Source: Deefgea salmonis (GTDB lineage: Bacteria; Pseudomonadota; Gammaproteobacteria; Burkholderiales; Chitinibacteraceae). Taken from it: 64,000 nucleotides of DNA. Within the stretch, counting starts at the first letter, position 1, and each line of letters begins with the position of its first letter. Below, one piece after another: positions 54,653 through 62,718 of this stretch. The notes beneath the pieces were generated by a model. That model had not been told where the DNA came from and made no database searches. It saw only the letters and a list, made by a program, of their open reading frames with translations. The translations under genes and the position numbers were made by a program. The stretch spans positions 372,001 through 436,000 of the forward strand of contig NZ_JAJAWG010000002.1 of the NCBI RefSeq assembly GCF_020531905.1. The letters run 5' to 3'.

Positions 54653-55810
54653 TTAGCCGCCAATCCGTTCTTCAAGAATCAACCAGCGATTGCCATTTTT
54701 TTGCATGAGGAGTGTTTTGGTGGTGTTGCTGGATAAGCGATCTGATTGATACGATTGACGCAGTGTAACTTTGGCGTTGTTTTCGTCCAGCATACTGACT
54801 TTGACGCGACTGACTTTGACATTAATCGATTTGGGACCGGCAATTTTGCTTTGACGATCTTTTTCCCACGCCGCACGTCCGCCTGGGGCTTTGAATGCTT
54901 TGGCGTAGCTATTGACGTAAGCGCCAACGTTTTGTTTGCTCCACGCATTGGCCCAGTCTTCTACGCTGGCAATGACTTGTTGTTGCTGGTCTTTCTCTGC
55001 GTTAGGCGTACTTGTTGCCTTAGGGGTCGTCGTTGGTGTGCTCTTGGGGGTTGCAGTTGGGGTCGTCTTGGGCGCTACTGTTGGGCTGATGCTGGCCAGT
55101 GCAGTGGCTGTGGCTGTGGCTTTTGGCGTAGCGGTTTTAGTCGGCACAATGGCCGGTAGCGTTGGTTGTGGCGTAATAATGCCAATGTTGGTCGCGGCGC
55201 TCACTTGAGGCTTGTTGGCCGCAGGCAGTACTTTTGCTGCTAATGGTATTGCTGAAGTTTGTGGTAGTGCTGAAGTTTGTGCTGCGGCTATTCGCGTGGG
55301 CGGGGCTTGATTGGGATTAAATAGGGTGCCAACTAATTTGAGCTTGGTTTGTAGTTGTGGATTGCTGTTCTCGATTTGCAATGCCTTGTCATACGCTTGC
55401 GAAGCCAGACGAGCATATAAATCCCCCATGTTTTCATGGGCAATGGCATAGCTTGGATTGGTTTGAATCGCCATTTGCAATGCGGTACGGGCTTTATCAA
55501 ACTGCTTGGTATTGGCGTATAGCACGGCGAGATTATTGTAGGGCTCAGGCAGGTGCGGATAGTCTTCGGAGAGTTTATTAAACGCTTTAATGGCGTCTTC
55601 GTTACGGCCCATTTCGGTTAACGCAATGGCGCGTAAAAATCGAACTTGCGCGTCTTTTGGGGTTTTGGCGAGAAATTTATCCGCACGTTCTACCGCTTGC
55701 CCAAATTGTCGTGCACGTAAGAGTTGCTGCAGATCTTCTGCTTCACCGGCGTAGGCCATGCAAGTCATAACAGAAAAAACAGCGGCGAAAGTGATACGAG
55801 CTACAGGCAT
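54653..55810 (-). CDS. Periplasmic TPR protein with NTF2-like C-terminal domain
   Basis: A 385-residue protein with a signal peptide ending MAYA. Residues about 22-150 form three to four TPR repeats (for example LPEPYNNLAVLYANTKQFDKA), then a long Thr/Pro/Ala-rich linker (about 165-275) with repeated TPKAT-like units, then an NTF2/SnoaL-like domain starting WANAWSKQNVGAYVNSYAKAF. The ATG at 55810 has GGA upstream and starts the signal peptide; longer frames do not. It forms an operon with the L,D-transpeptidase, so a role in cell-wall assembly, perhaps as a partner scaffold, is likely. Confidence 0.8.
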   Translation of the reverse strand: MPVARITFAAVFSVMTCMAYAGEAEDLQQLLRARQFGQAVERADKFLAKTPKDAQVRFLRAIALTEMGRNEDAIKAFNKLSEDYPHLPEPYNNLAVLYANTKQFDKARTALQMAIQTNPSYAIAHENMGDLYARLASQAYDKALQIENSNPQLQTKLKLVGTLFNPNQAPPTRIAAAQTSALPQTSAIPLAAKVLPAANKPQVSAATNIGIITPQPTLPAIVPTKTATPKATATATALASISPTVAPKTTPTATPKSTPTTTPKATSTPNAEKDQQQQVIASVEDWANAWSKQNVGAYVNSYAKAFKAPGGRAAWEKDRQSKIAGPKSINVKVSRVKVSMLDENNAKVTLRQSYQSDRLSSNTTKTLLMQKNGNRWLILEERIGG

Positions 55811-56165
55811 TTTGATTCCATGCGGTGAGGGGCAACGATAAATTGGCGCAATTCTACCAAATAATGAGTGGTTTGACCTTGATGAACTGATCTGTTGCGC
55901 CGTTGTGGGTTTTATTTCGTATCGGCGCAAAATTAGATCGGTATTTGGCTTGGTTCTTGGGGGTTAAAAAATGTGGGCTGCGGCTCGAATGAGTGGTTTT
56001 TTTCATATTTTAGCGCTGGCAATGCGCTGATATTGCAGCATGCTTTATGCTTTTAGTGGCGATTGTTTGAGCTGTGTTTTGGTCAAATTGGGCGGTAGAA
56101 AGTATTTTTATATTGAGGGGTATTGCCACCTGATTATTGATAAATAAGGGCTAGATCGTAATACC
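55811..56165. other. Intergenic region between thermonuclease and TPR genes
   Basis: About 355 bases with no convincing gene. It should contain the leftward promoter of the TPR-transpeptidase operon near 55815-55900. Its far end carries copy 7 of the palindromic repeat (56118-56166). Nothing else stands out. Confidence 0.5.
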
Positions 56166-56166
56166 T
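56118..56166 (+). repeat. 49-bp palindromic repeat, copy 7 (at the thermonuclease stop)
   Basis: GGGTATTG at 56118 and AATACC at 56160, GCTA at offset 32. Its last base is the last base of the stop codon of the leftward thermonuclease gene, like copy 3 which abuts the flagellin stop. Confidence 0.7.
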
Positions 56167-56750
56167 TATTCACTACGTTTGGCTTTACGCCAATCCCATG
56201 GCGGCATTGCTTGTCGATCTTGCCATAAACCGAGTCGTGCCGATTTTGCTGCGTGCTGGGCGTTGGCGTAGTCCGCAAACTCGGCTGGCGGTTGAGCTTT
56301 TTTGGCGTAGGTCGTGTAGTGCCAAGCAAAACCTGCATTTACTTGTGCCAAATTAATATCTTGTTGATTTTTACTAATTCTGGCGACGCCACGCCCATAG
56401 CGATCAACATCATCAATTTTGGCGCTGACATTTTGTTTGAATACTAAGTCAGACAAATGCGTTTTGGCCGCTTGGCCAAAAGGCATCGCCTTTTCGGGCG
56501 CATCGATATAGGCCAAACGCAGTTTGTATTGCTGCTGATTGGCATCCAATAACGTGATGGTGTCACCATCGGCAACGGCCACCACTTGGCCTTCGATGTT
56601 GCTGCCTTTGGCGAGCTGGCCAGGTGAAACCGCACGTTCATGCCACCAAGTGACAGCAGCAATACTCAGAATAACGATGGCTGAAATGCGTGCGGGCCAT
56701 GAGCGAGCCGTCAATAAATGGATTATGGCGCGTTGATTTTTTTGTTTCAT
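56166..56750 (-). CDS. Thermonuclease (SNase)-family protein, membrane-anchored
   Basis: A 194-residue staphylococcal-nuclease-like protein. An N-terminal membrane segment (about 18-36) anchors or exports it; the SNase fold follows from about residue 50, with VVAVADGDTITLLD, the catalytic-region LRLAYIDAPE and DRYGRGVARI. The ATG at 56750 overlaps the hpnC stop (ATGA). It probably degrades extracytoplasmic DNA or RNA, or acts as a small DNA-processing protein. The pairing with hpnC has no obvious metabolic logic. Confidence 0.85.
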   Translation of the reverse strand: MKQKNQRAIIHLLTARSWPARISAIVILSIAAVTWWHERAVSPGQLAKGSNIEGQVVAVADGDTITLLDANQQQYKLRLAYIDAPEKAMPFGQAAKTHLSDLVFKQNVSAKIDDVDRYGRGVARISKNQQDINLAQVNAGFAWHYTTYAKKAQPPAEFADYANAQHAAKSARLGLWQDRQAMPPWDWRKAKRSE

Positions 56751-57601
56751 TTTGCGGTTTTTTTGGTAATTCCAGTCTTGAGCGCTTGCCATAAAATAGC
56801 CGGCCAATCGCCTCGGCTTAAGGTCGGTCTGGCATGAAATACATCGTATTGTGCGGCGTGTATTTTACTTAAAACGCGATCTGCGGCAAGGACGATGGTG
56901 CGAATTTCTAAGCCGACTCGACCCGGCAATTGTACGCCCAGCGGAGAGCCGGCGCGCAGCATGCGTCGAGTCCGGTCACATTGAAAGTGCATTAATTGTT
57001 TGAATGCCGGTGTGGCAATGCCATTGGCTAAATCTTGCTCTGTCACGGCAAAGCGAAGTAAGTCGTCTTGTGGCAAATAAACGCGATCTTTTTGCCAGTC
57101 AATGGCCACATCCTGCCAAAAATTGACCAATTGCAGTGCCGAGCAAATGCCATCGGACAATGCCAATTGGCGTGAGTCAGTTTGATCAAAAATATGCAGC
57201 AAGATACGCCCAACTGGATTGGCAGAGCGGCGGCAGTAATCGATGACTTCACCAAAGTTTTGGTAGCGATTTTTAACCACATCTTGGCGAAAAGCACAAA
57301 ACAAATCTTCAAATAGTTGTAATGGAATTTGGTAGCGCTGTGCGACTGGGGCGAGCGCTTGAAATCGCGCCGTGAGCGCCATCTCGCCGCGTTCAATTCG
57401 CTGTAGTTCTGCGCTGCATTCATCAAGCGCAGCGAGGCGCTCGCTGGCACTCGCGTGCCCTTCATCGGCGAGATCATCTGCATAACGGGCAACATGATAA
57501 ACCACTGCAACCGCTGGGCGATATTGCTTTGGCAGTAAAAAAGAACCCACAGGGAAATTTTCATAATGCTCAACAGTGTGTTGCGATGTGATGCCCTTCA
57601 T
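56747..57601 (-). CDS. hpnC: Hydroxysqualene synthase HpnC
   Basis: A 284-residue trans-prenyltransferase of the squalene/phytoene synthase superfamily. The opening VEHYENFPVGSFLLP is the HpnC signature; the aspartate-rich motifs are YADDLADE and NFWQDVAIDWQKDR. HpnC turns presqualene diphosphate into hydroxysqualene, working with HpnD and HpnE for squalene and hopanoids. Neither hpnD, hpnE nor shc is in the window, so the gene is separated from its usual cluster or has been kept for another product. Confidence 0.85.
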   Translation of the reverse strand: MKGITSQHTVEHYENFPVGSFLLPKQYRPAVAVVYHVARYADDLADEGHASASERLAALDECSAELQRIERGEMALTARFQALAPVAQRYQIPLQLFEDLFCAFRQDVVKNRYQNFGEVIDYCRRSANPVGRILLHIFDQTDSRQLALSDGICSALQLVNFWQDVAIDWQKDRVYLPQDDLLRFAVTEQDLANGIATPAFKQLMHFQCDRTRRMLRAGSPLGVQLPGRVGLEIRTIVLAADRVLSKIHAAQYDVFHARPTLSRGDWPAILWQALKTGITKKTAK

Positions 57602-57720
57602 ACGGTTTCCTTGTTGCTAGCTGACAAATTGTGGAATTGTTGAGATGGCCTGCTATAGTGGCCACACGTATCCAATGATACGCAATGTTGGTATTTTTCA
57701 AACTTGATTGGGATTAGATT

Positions 57721-58062
57721 ATGCTGAAAAAACTTTTTCTTGCGGTATTAGCCAGTTTTGCCTTGATGAGTATGGCTTTGGCTGCGGTTGACTTAAATAC
57801 GGCAAACCAAGCGCAATTGGAGGCATTAACAGGAATTGGCCCGAGTAAAGCCAAAGACATTATTGATTTCCGTACTAAAAATGGTCCTTTTAAAGCAGCA
57901 GAAGACGTAATGAAAGTGCCGGGTATTAAAGAAGGCACTTATACTAAAATCAAAGGTGAGATTTCAGTTGGTGGCAAAATGGCGGCGCCTGCTGCTGCTA
58001 AAATGGATAAAACCATGAAAGCCAGTATGCCAATGAAAGCCAGTGCGCCAGTTAAAAAATAA
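57721..58062 (+). CDS. ComEA-like helix-hairpin-helix DNA-binding protein
   Basis: A 113-residue exported protein with a signal peptide ending ALAA and one double helix-hairpin-helix domain (about 23-75: LNTANQAQLEALTGIGPSKA and VPGIKEGTYTKI). The C-terminal tail of about 35 residues is a low-complexity Lys/Met/Ala/Pro stretch with repeated KASMPMKAS units. ComEA proteins bind incoming DNA in the periplasm during natural transformation; one-domain forms like this are widespread in Neisseriales. Monocistronic. Confidence 0.85.
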   Translation: MLKKLFLAVLASFALMSMALAAVDLNTANQAQLEALTGIGPSKAKDIIDFRTKNGPFKAAEDVMKVPGIKEGTYTKIKGEISVGGKMAAPAAAKMDKTMKASMPMKASAPVKK

Positions 58063-58074
58063 ATTCACGATGAA

Positions 58075-58107
58075 TAAAAAAACCGGATCATTGATCCGGT
58101 TTTTTTA
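58075..58107. terminator. Terminator between comEA-like and parvulin genes
   Basis: Stem AAAAAACCGGATCA/TGATCCGGTTTTTT with a short centre; symmetric A/T tracts stop both convergent genes. Confidence 0.93.
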
Positions 58108-58121
58108 TTGGCTTTCAATGC

Positions 58122-58910
58122 TTAGTCAACTTTGGCTTTTTTAACCAATTCGTTGACATAGTTTTGCACTTGCTGTGCTTGCATTTGCTGCATTAATTCG
58201 CCTTTGGCTTCTTCAAAGCTTGGGCCTTTGGCTTCACGGACATCATCTAGCTTGATGATGTGATAACCAAATTGGGTTTTAACTGGCTTGTCAGTCATCT
58301 TGCCTTTTGGCAAAGCGGCTAATGCCGTGCCAAATTCTTTAACGAAATTATTTGGGTTAGCCCAGCCTAAATCGCCGCCATTGGTTGCGCTGCCTTTGTC
58401 GATTGATTTGGCTTTAGCCAATTCATCGAATTTTTTGCCTTTTTTCAAGTCAGCAACAATGGCATTGGCTTCGGCTTCAGTGGGTACCAAGATATGGCGC
58501 GCTTTGAATTCTTTGCTAGCAAAATTGACTTTAATTTTGTCGTATTCTTTGCGTAATTCAGAGTCTGTGATTGGGTTGGCTTTCACGAATGCATTAATAT
58601 CAGCGCCGATCAAAATTCGCTGTTTCATCATATCCATTTGCGTTTGAACTTCTGGGTTTTTTGCCAGATCTTTTTTCAATGCATTTTGATAGATCACTTC
58701 ATTTTTAATGAGTTCATCTTTCACTTGAGCACGCAATTCAGGCGTATCTTTTTGGCCACGCGCGGTTAATTCTTTGATGAATAGGTCCGCTTTGCTACTT
58801 GGAATGGCAACGCCATTCACTGTGGCTAAAGTGCCGGCAGGCGCGGCGAAAACGCTAGTGGTTAGAGTGGCTGCGGCAATTGCCAAAACCAAACGGTTTG
58901 CTTTAAACAT
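58122..58910 (-). CDS. Periplasmic parvulin-type peptidyl-prolyl isomerase
   Basis: A 262-residue exported foldase with a signal peptide ending VFAAP. An N-terminal SurA/PrsA-like helical region (residues 25-130) precedes one parvulin domain at about 135-235, marked by FKARHILVPTEAEANAI, GGDLGW and PVKTQFGYHIIKLDD. It helps fold exported proteins. Last gene of the leftward block yciB-yciI-bolA-PPIase, an order kept in many betaproteobacteria. Confidence 0.93.
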   Translation of the reverse strand: MFKANRLVLAIAAATLTTSVFAAPAGTLATVNGVAIPSSKADLFIKELTARGQKDTPELRAQVKDELIKNEVIYQNALKKDLAKNPEVQTQMDMMKQRILIGADINAFVKANPITDSELRKEYDKIKVNFASKEFKARHILVPTEAEANAIVADLKKGKKFDELAKAKSIDKGSATNGGDLGWANPNNFVKEFGTALAALPKGKMTDKPVKTQFGYHIIKLDDVREAKGPSFEEAKGELMQQMQAQQVQNYVNELVKKAKVD

Positions 58911-58946
58911 GTGCAGTGTTTCCTCTATGAATCGGCTAATTCTATT

Positions 58947-59213
58947 TTAAAATTCATCCGGCGTTAACGCTCGAATACTGAGTGCATGTATTTGTGTTGG
59001 AATTAAGTCAGCTAAATACTGGTACACCATACGGTGTCTCTGTAGCGATTTCTTACCCGCAAATACAGGTGAAACGATGGTCACGTCAAAATGACCGCCG
59101 CCATTGGCGGCTCCGGCATGTCCTGCATGCGCTGAACTATCGTCGAAAATATCAAGGTTTTCGGGCTCTAGCACAGCTAAACGCAGGCGGATTTCTTCGG
59201 TAATGCTTATCAT
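58947..59213 (-). CDS. bolA: BolA-family protein
   Basis: An 88-residue protein with the class II KH-like fold. Signature residues are in GHAGAANGGGHFDVTIVSPVF and KKSLQRHRMVYQYLADL, with the conserved His of RHRMVY. BolA proteins pair with monothiol glutaredoxins in iron-sulfur handling and affect stress responses. It lies between yciI and the parvulin gene with 9- and 36-base gaps. Confidence 0.93.
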   Translation of the reverse strand: MISITEEIRLRLAVLEPENLDIFDDSSAHAGHAGAANGGGHFDVTIVSPVFAGKKSLQRHRMVYQYLADLIPTQIHALSIRALTPDEF

Positions 59214-59222
59214 ACCAGACTC

Positions 59223-59525
59223 TTAGGGTAGTACATGTCGGAAGGGTTTCACTGACACGTCGGTAAAAATTCCATTTGTTACATATGGATCAGCTGACGC
59301 CCATGTTTTGGCATCTGTCAGGCACTCAAACTCAGCAACAATTAAGCTGCCACTAAAACCAGCGGGACCTGGGTCCACACTGTCAATGGCGGGGAATGGA
59401 CCGGCCAGGACTAAGCGTCCTTCCGCTTTAAGTAGTTCCATTCGTGCTAAATGTGCTGGTCGAACAGCAAGTCGATCGGCGAGTGAATCTGCTTTGTCGG
59501 TACCGATGATGGCGTATAAAGGCAT
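59223..59525 (-). CDS. YciI-family protein
   Basis: A 100-residue protein with the ferredoxin-like fold of the YciI/YCII family. It opens [26 protein letters not shown] and has the family histidine in the RPAHLARM motif and [23 protein letters not shown]. Its activity is unknown in most bacteria. It is part of the conserved block with yciB and bolA. Confidence 0.88.
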   Translation of the reverse strand: MPLYAIIGTDKADSLADRLAVRPAHLARMELLKAEGRLVLAGPFPAIDSVDPGPAGFSGSLIVAEFECLTDAKTWASADPYVTNGIFTDVSVKPFRHVLP

Positions 59526-59550
59526 TTAAACAATCCTTGCGATGGTTTAA

Positions 59551-60093
59551 TTAATCTTTTTCTTCGGGCTGAATATGTTTGGACAAATAAACACTTTGTG
59601 CCACGACAAAAATCAGCGTGAGTACCAAGGTGCCAAACACTTTAAATTTGACCCAAATGGCTTCATCAAAGCTATGAAATACGAAAATATTAAGTGCGCC
59701 CATCGCGAGAAAAAACAAGGCCCAAGCGTACATTAATCGCGTCCAAATCGGGCGCGGTAAATTCATTTGCGCGCCCATAAGTTTTTCGATTAAATTATTT
59801 TGCTTCAGATGCCAAGCACCAACGAGAACCAGGGTAAATAGCCAATATAAAACAGTTGGCTTCCACATAATAAATTGTTTGTTGTGAAAGACAATGGTGA
59901 GCCCGCCCATGACGGTGATCAGGACTAAGCTAATCCAAAGCATTTTGTCGACATGACGATGGCGAATCCAGCTGTAGGCCACTTGCGCAAAAGTGGCGGC
60001 AATGGTGACACCCGTAGCGAGGAAAATATCGTTGGTGTAGCTATAAGCGCCGAAAAACAACAGGATAGGAAATAGATCAAAAAGAAATTTCAT
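59551..60093 (-). CDS. yciB: Inner-membrane septation protein A (YciB/IspZ)
   Basis: A 180-residue membrane protein with five helices, the standard length. MKFLFDLFPILLFFGAY and KPTVLYWLFTLVLVGAWH are family hallmarks. YciB links cell envelope synthesis and division in E. coli and Shigella. The ATG at 60093 matches the family start; an in-frame ATG at 60171 would add 26 unconserved residues. First gene of the yciB-yciI-bolA-PPIase block. Confidence 0.93.
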   Translation of the reverse strand: MKFLFDLFPILLFFGAYSYTNDIFLATGVTIAATFAQVAYSWIRHRHVDKMLWISLVLITVMGGLTIVFHNKQFIMWKPTVLYWLFTLVLVGAWHLKQNNLIEKLMGAQMNLPRPIWTRLMYAWALFFLAMGALNIFVFHSFDEAIWVKFKVFGTLVLTLIFVVAQSVYLSKHIQPEEKD

Positions 60094-60324
60094 GCTGTGC
60101 GCCAAAAATGGATTTGCGCGATTATGCAGGGGAGTGAGCAGGGATTCAAGGTGAAAAAAAACGCCATTCAACCGTTTTGGTGAATGGCGCTAAAAATACC
60201 ACTGGAGATACACGAAGCATCAGCTTGCGAAACTCATTATGCTTTTTTGAGTGTTGGTCTGCGTTGATGCTGATCAAAGTCTGAGCAGCTTTTAGTTACG
60301 GTATTCAAATTTTTGGGGTGAGGT

Positions 60325-60419
60325 GGCGAGCCCAACCCCCGGCACTAGCATCAAAAGCTGTGGCTGCTTCCTTCCGGACCTGACCAAGTTCACCTTCTAG
60401 CTATGCGGGGAGGCCCGCC
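60325..60419 (-). ncRNA. ffs: Small signal recognition particle RNA (4.5S)
   Basis: Read on the minus strand, the SRP apical signature GGTCAGGTCCGGAAGGAAGC occurs at about 60364-60385, followed by AGCC. The outer strands GGCGGGCC (5' end near 60419) and GGGCTCGCC (3' end near 60325) pair to close the long hairpin, giving about 95 nt. It binds Ffh and targets nascent membrane proteins. It is free-standing between yciB and the asparaginase gene; exact ends are inferred from pairing. Confidence 0.93.
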
Positions 60420-60458
60420 GTCGCGTATTTTGGCATGCAAAATAACGATAGGGCGCAA

Positions 60459-61436
60459 CTATACCATATGTGCTGCAGTTTGCCATGCCTGACGCAATGA
60501 ATCATGGTCTGTTTTTTTGGCTAGTGCTGTGTACAGCCAAGTTGTAGCGGCCTCTATGGTTAAACGACCTGCAGCTAATGCATTGATTTCTTGTAAGAAA
60601 CTACCTGCGGCGTAATGACCTTGCCGCACTTCACCTCGAATGCACTGGCTGCAATTTATAATTAGGCTGTTTGCTTGAACTGCATTTTTTAGGGCGCTTT
60701 TTAATAAAAAATGGTCGGGTATATTGCCACTACCATAGGTTTCTATAGCGATAGCAGCAAATACCTGCGTATTTATGCTGGATGCTAACCAAGTCTCACA
60801 GCCTGGGTAAAGTTTAATACTGAGAATGTTTAAGTTTGGATCGAGTGGGCAAAACTGATATTCCCCGGGCTTAATTCTTGGCCACTCCCCTTGCCAATTC
60901 GGTGCGGCAAATGCAGCGTCGGCGTCGGCATCGATTTTTTTTACGGCGTAGGCTGGAAGTAAGAGGTCGTCAAATGCCACCATCACCGCGTGGCGTTGAC
61001 TTTGTACGGCATCAAGAGCCCGTTGAAAATTCGCCGGTGCATCGCTCCCCATTTCAAGCCACGGGCGTTGCGAACCAGTGATGACCACGGGTTTGTCGAT
61101 TTGACTCAGTTGCCAGTGTAATGCTGCAGCGGTCCAGGCTAAAGTATCCGTGCCATGCAAAATAATAAATCCATCAAATTGATGGTAAGCCGCGTCAATA
61201 TCTTGGGCGATTCTTAGCCAATCTGCCGGTTGCATACTCGATGAGTCGAGCACCTCAGCGTATTCGCGTAAAGTCAGCGTAATACCTAGGTTGTTCTCTT
61301 GAGTAAGTAAGTCGGTAATCACTGGGCGTAAAATACCTGCTTTAGGTGCTAAACCTAATGGCGTCGGCGCGCAGCCTATGGTGCCGCCGGTATACAGGCA
61401 AAGAATGCGTTGAGGTGCTTTGTGTTGCGCTGGCAT
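60459..61436 (-). CDS. ansA: L-asparaginase, type I (cytoplasmic)
   Basis: A 325-residue amidohydrolase cleaving asparagine to aspartate and ammonia. The first catalytic threonine is Thr19 in YTGGTIG and the second pair is Thr96-Asp97 in ILHGTDTLAW; ETYGSGNIPD is the family segment that closes the active site. No signal peptide, so the cytoplasmic low-affinity type is likely. It diverges from smpB. A match to the palindromic repeat lies within the ETYGSGN region. Confidence 0.93.
   Translation of the reverse strand: MPAQHKAPQRILCLYTGGTIGCAPTPLGLAPKAGILRPVITDLLTQENNLGITLTLREYAEVLDSSSMQPADWLRIAQDIDAAYHQFDGFIILHGTDTLAWTAAALHWQLSQIDKPVVITGSQRPWLEMGSDAPANFQRALDAVQSQRHAVMVAFDDLLLPAYAVKKIDADADAAFAAPNWQGEWPRIKPGEYQFCPLDPNLNILSIKLYPGCETWLASSINTQVFAAIAIETYGSGNIPDHFLLKSALKNAVQANSLIINCSQCIRGEVRQGHYAAGSFLQEINALAAGRLTIEAATTWLYTALAKKTDHDSLRQAWQTAAHMV
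60718..60766. repeat. GGTAT-N37-ATACC palindromic site inside ansA
   Basis: GGGTATAT at 60718 and AATACC at 60760, exact family spacing and a full left arm. The internal GCTT is missing. The bases encode the conserved ETYGSGNIP segment, so coincidence is quite possible. Confidence 0.35.
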
Positions 61437-61474
61437 GCTAGAATCCTTTCTTTTTTCCGTACAGGAGACGCATC

Positions 61475-61930
61475 ATGGTTATCGTCGATAATCGTAAGGC
61501 GTTTCACGACTTCTTTATTGAAGAAAAGCTAGAAGCGGGCATTATGCTCGAAGGGTGGGAAGTGAAATCCATCCGAGCTGGCCGCGTGCAAATCAAAGAA
61601 GCTTATGTGATCCATAAAAATGGCGATTTTTATTTATTTGGTTGCCATATTTCACCGCTGCTCAATGCGTCATCGCACGTTGTTCCTGATGTGGTCCGTA
61701 CGCGCAAATTATTACTCAAACAACGTGAAATTGATAAGTTGGCGATGAAGGTCGATCGCTCCGGTTATACCGTGGTGCCGATCAATATGCATCTTAAAAA
61801 TGGCTTTATCAAAGTGGAGATCGGTCTTGCAAAAGGCAAGAAGCAGCACGATAAACGCCAGTCTGAAAAAGACCGTGAGTGGGTTCGTGAAAAGGCGCGA
61901 ATTGTGCGCGATGCCACCAAGCAAGGTTAA
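61475..61930 (+). CDS. smpB: SsrA-binding protein SmpB
   Basis: A 151-residue tmRNA partner for rescue of stalled ribosomes. The motifs [39 protein letters not shown] and the C-terminal basic tail ([15 protein letters not shown]) are complete. AGGAGA lies close upstream of the ATG. It diverges from ansA and is closed by a terminator. Confidence 0.97.
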   Translation: MVIVDNRKAFHDFFIEEKLEAGIMLEGWEVKSIRAGRVQIKEAYVIHKNGDFYLFGCHISPLLNASSHVVPDVVRTRKLLLKQREIDKLAMKVDRSGYTVVPINMHLKNGFIKVEIGLAKGKKQHDKRQSEKDREWVREKARIVRDATKQG

Positions 61931-61942
61931 GGTGTAAAAAAT

Positions 61943-61973
61943 AAAAAAGCCGAATTTGAAGTTCGGCTTTTTT
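61943..61973. terminator. Terminator between smpB and plsY
   Basis: Stem AAAAAAGCCGAA/TTCGGCTTTTTT with a 7-base loop; symmetric tracts stop both convergent genes. Confidence 0.93.
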
Positions 61974-61987
61974 ATTTAAGGTGTGAT

Positions 61988-62626
61988 TTAAGGTTGGCGC
62001 TTGTCGCCGATTTTGCTTTCTTTTCCCTTCATTAAGCCAATGATGTTTTGTTTGTGTCGCTGGATTAATAAAACAGCAATCACCGTGACGGCACCGAGAT
62101 AAATAGATTGATTGGGTAAGAGTAAAGCCGTGAGTAAAGGTGTTGCAGCCGCTGCAATCAATGCTGATAACGATGAGATTTTCAAGACTTTGGCCACAAA
62201 GACCCAAATTGCGAGTGTGGCCAACCCGAGCCAGAGGTTGAGTGCCAATAAAATACCCGCCGCAGTGGCAACGCCTTTACCGCCTTTAAATTTAAAGAAA
62301 ATCGGCCACATATGACCGATTGTCACCGCAATCATCACTGCGGCAATCGCCAAGGTGTAGCTGGGTGAGCCAGCCTCTCCAAGTCCGATGAGCGGCGCAA
62401 TTGATTGCGCGGCAAAAACAGCGACCCAACCTTTTAATGCATCACCGAGTAAGGTGAGTGCCGCCGCTTTTTTATTGCCGGAACGTAAAACATTGGTTGC
62501 TCCTGGGTTGTTGGAACCATAGGTGCGTGGATCCGCCAAGCCCATGGTTTTGGAAACTATCACGGCAAAAGACAGCGATCCGAGTAAATAGGCGGCGATA
62601 ATCAGCAATGACATTGGCAGCGACAT
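61988..62626 (-). CDS. plsY: Acyl-phosphate:glycerol-3-phosphate acyltransferase
   Basis: A 212-residue inner-membrane enzyme with five helices that makes lysophosphatidic acid for phospholipids. The three conserved loops are visible: GSLSFAVIVSK, RTYGSNNPGATNVLR with GDALKG after it, and HMWPIFFKFKGGKGVATAAG. Standard length. Divergent from folB across a 92-base spacer holding an AACCGG/CCGGTT inverted repeat. Confidence 0.95.
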   Translation of the reverse strand: MSLPMSLLIIAAYLLGSLSFAVIVSKTMGLADPRTYGSNNPGATNVLRSGNKKAAALTLLGDALKGWVAVFAAQSIAPLIGLGEAGSPSYTLAIAAVMIAVTIGHMWPIFFKFKGGKGVATAAGILLALNLWLGLATLAIWVFVAKVLKISSLSALIAAAATPLLTALLLPNQSIYLGAVTVIAVLLIQRHKQNIIGLMKGKESKIGDKRQP

Positions 62627-62718
62627 CTAAATTTCCACTACAATTGGGGGGTTTTGATTCTAAGCTAAACCGGCTTCATCCTCAAACCGGTTACGTACAC
62701 CGACGGTAAACAGATTAC

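Noticed and set aside
17098-56166. Interpretation of the palindromic repeats as integron attC sites or CRISPR repeats
   Set aside because: They are not in tandem, have no RYYYAAC/GTTRRRY core sites and no integrase or cas genes nearby.
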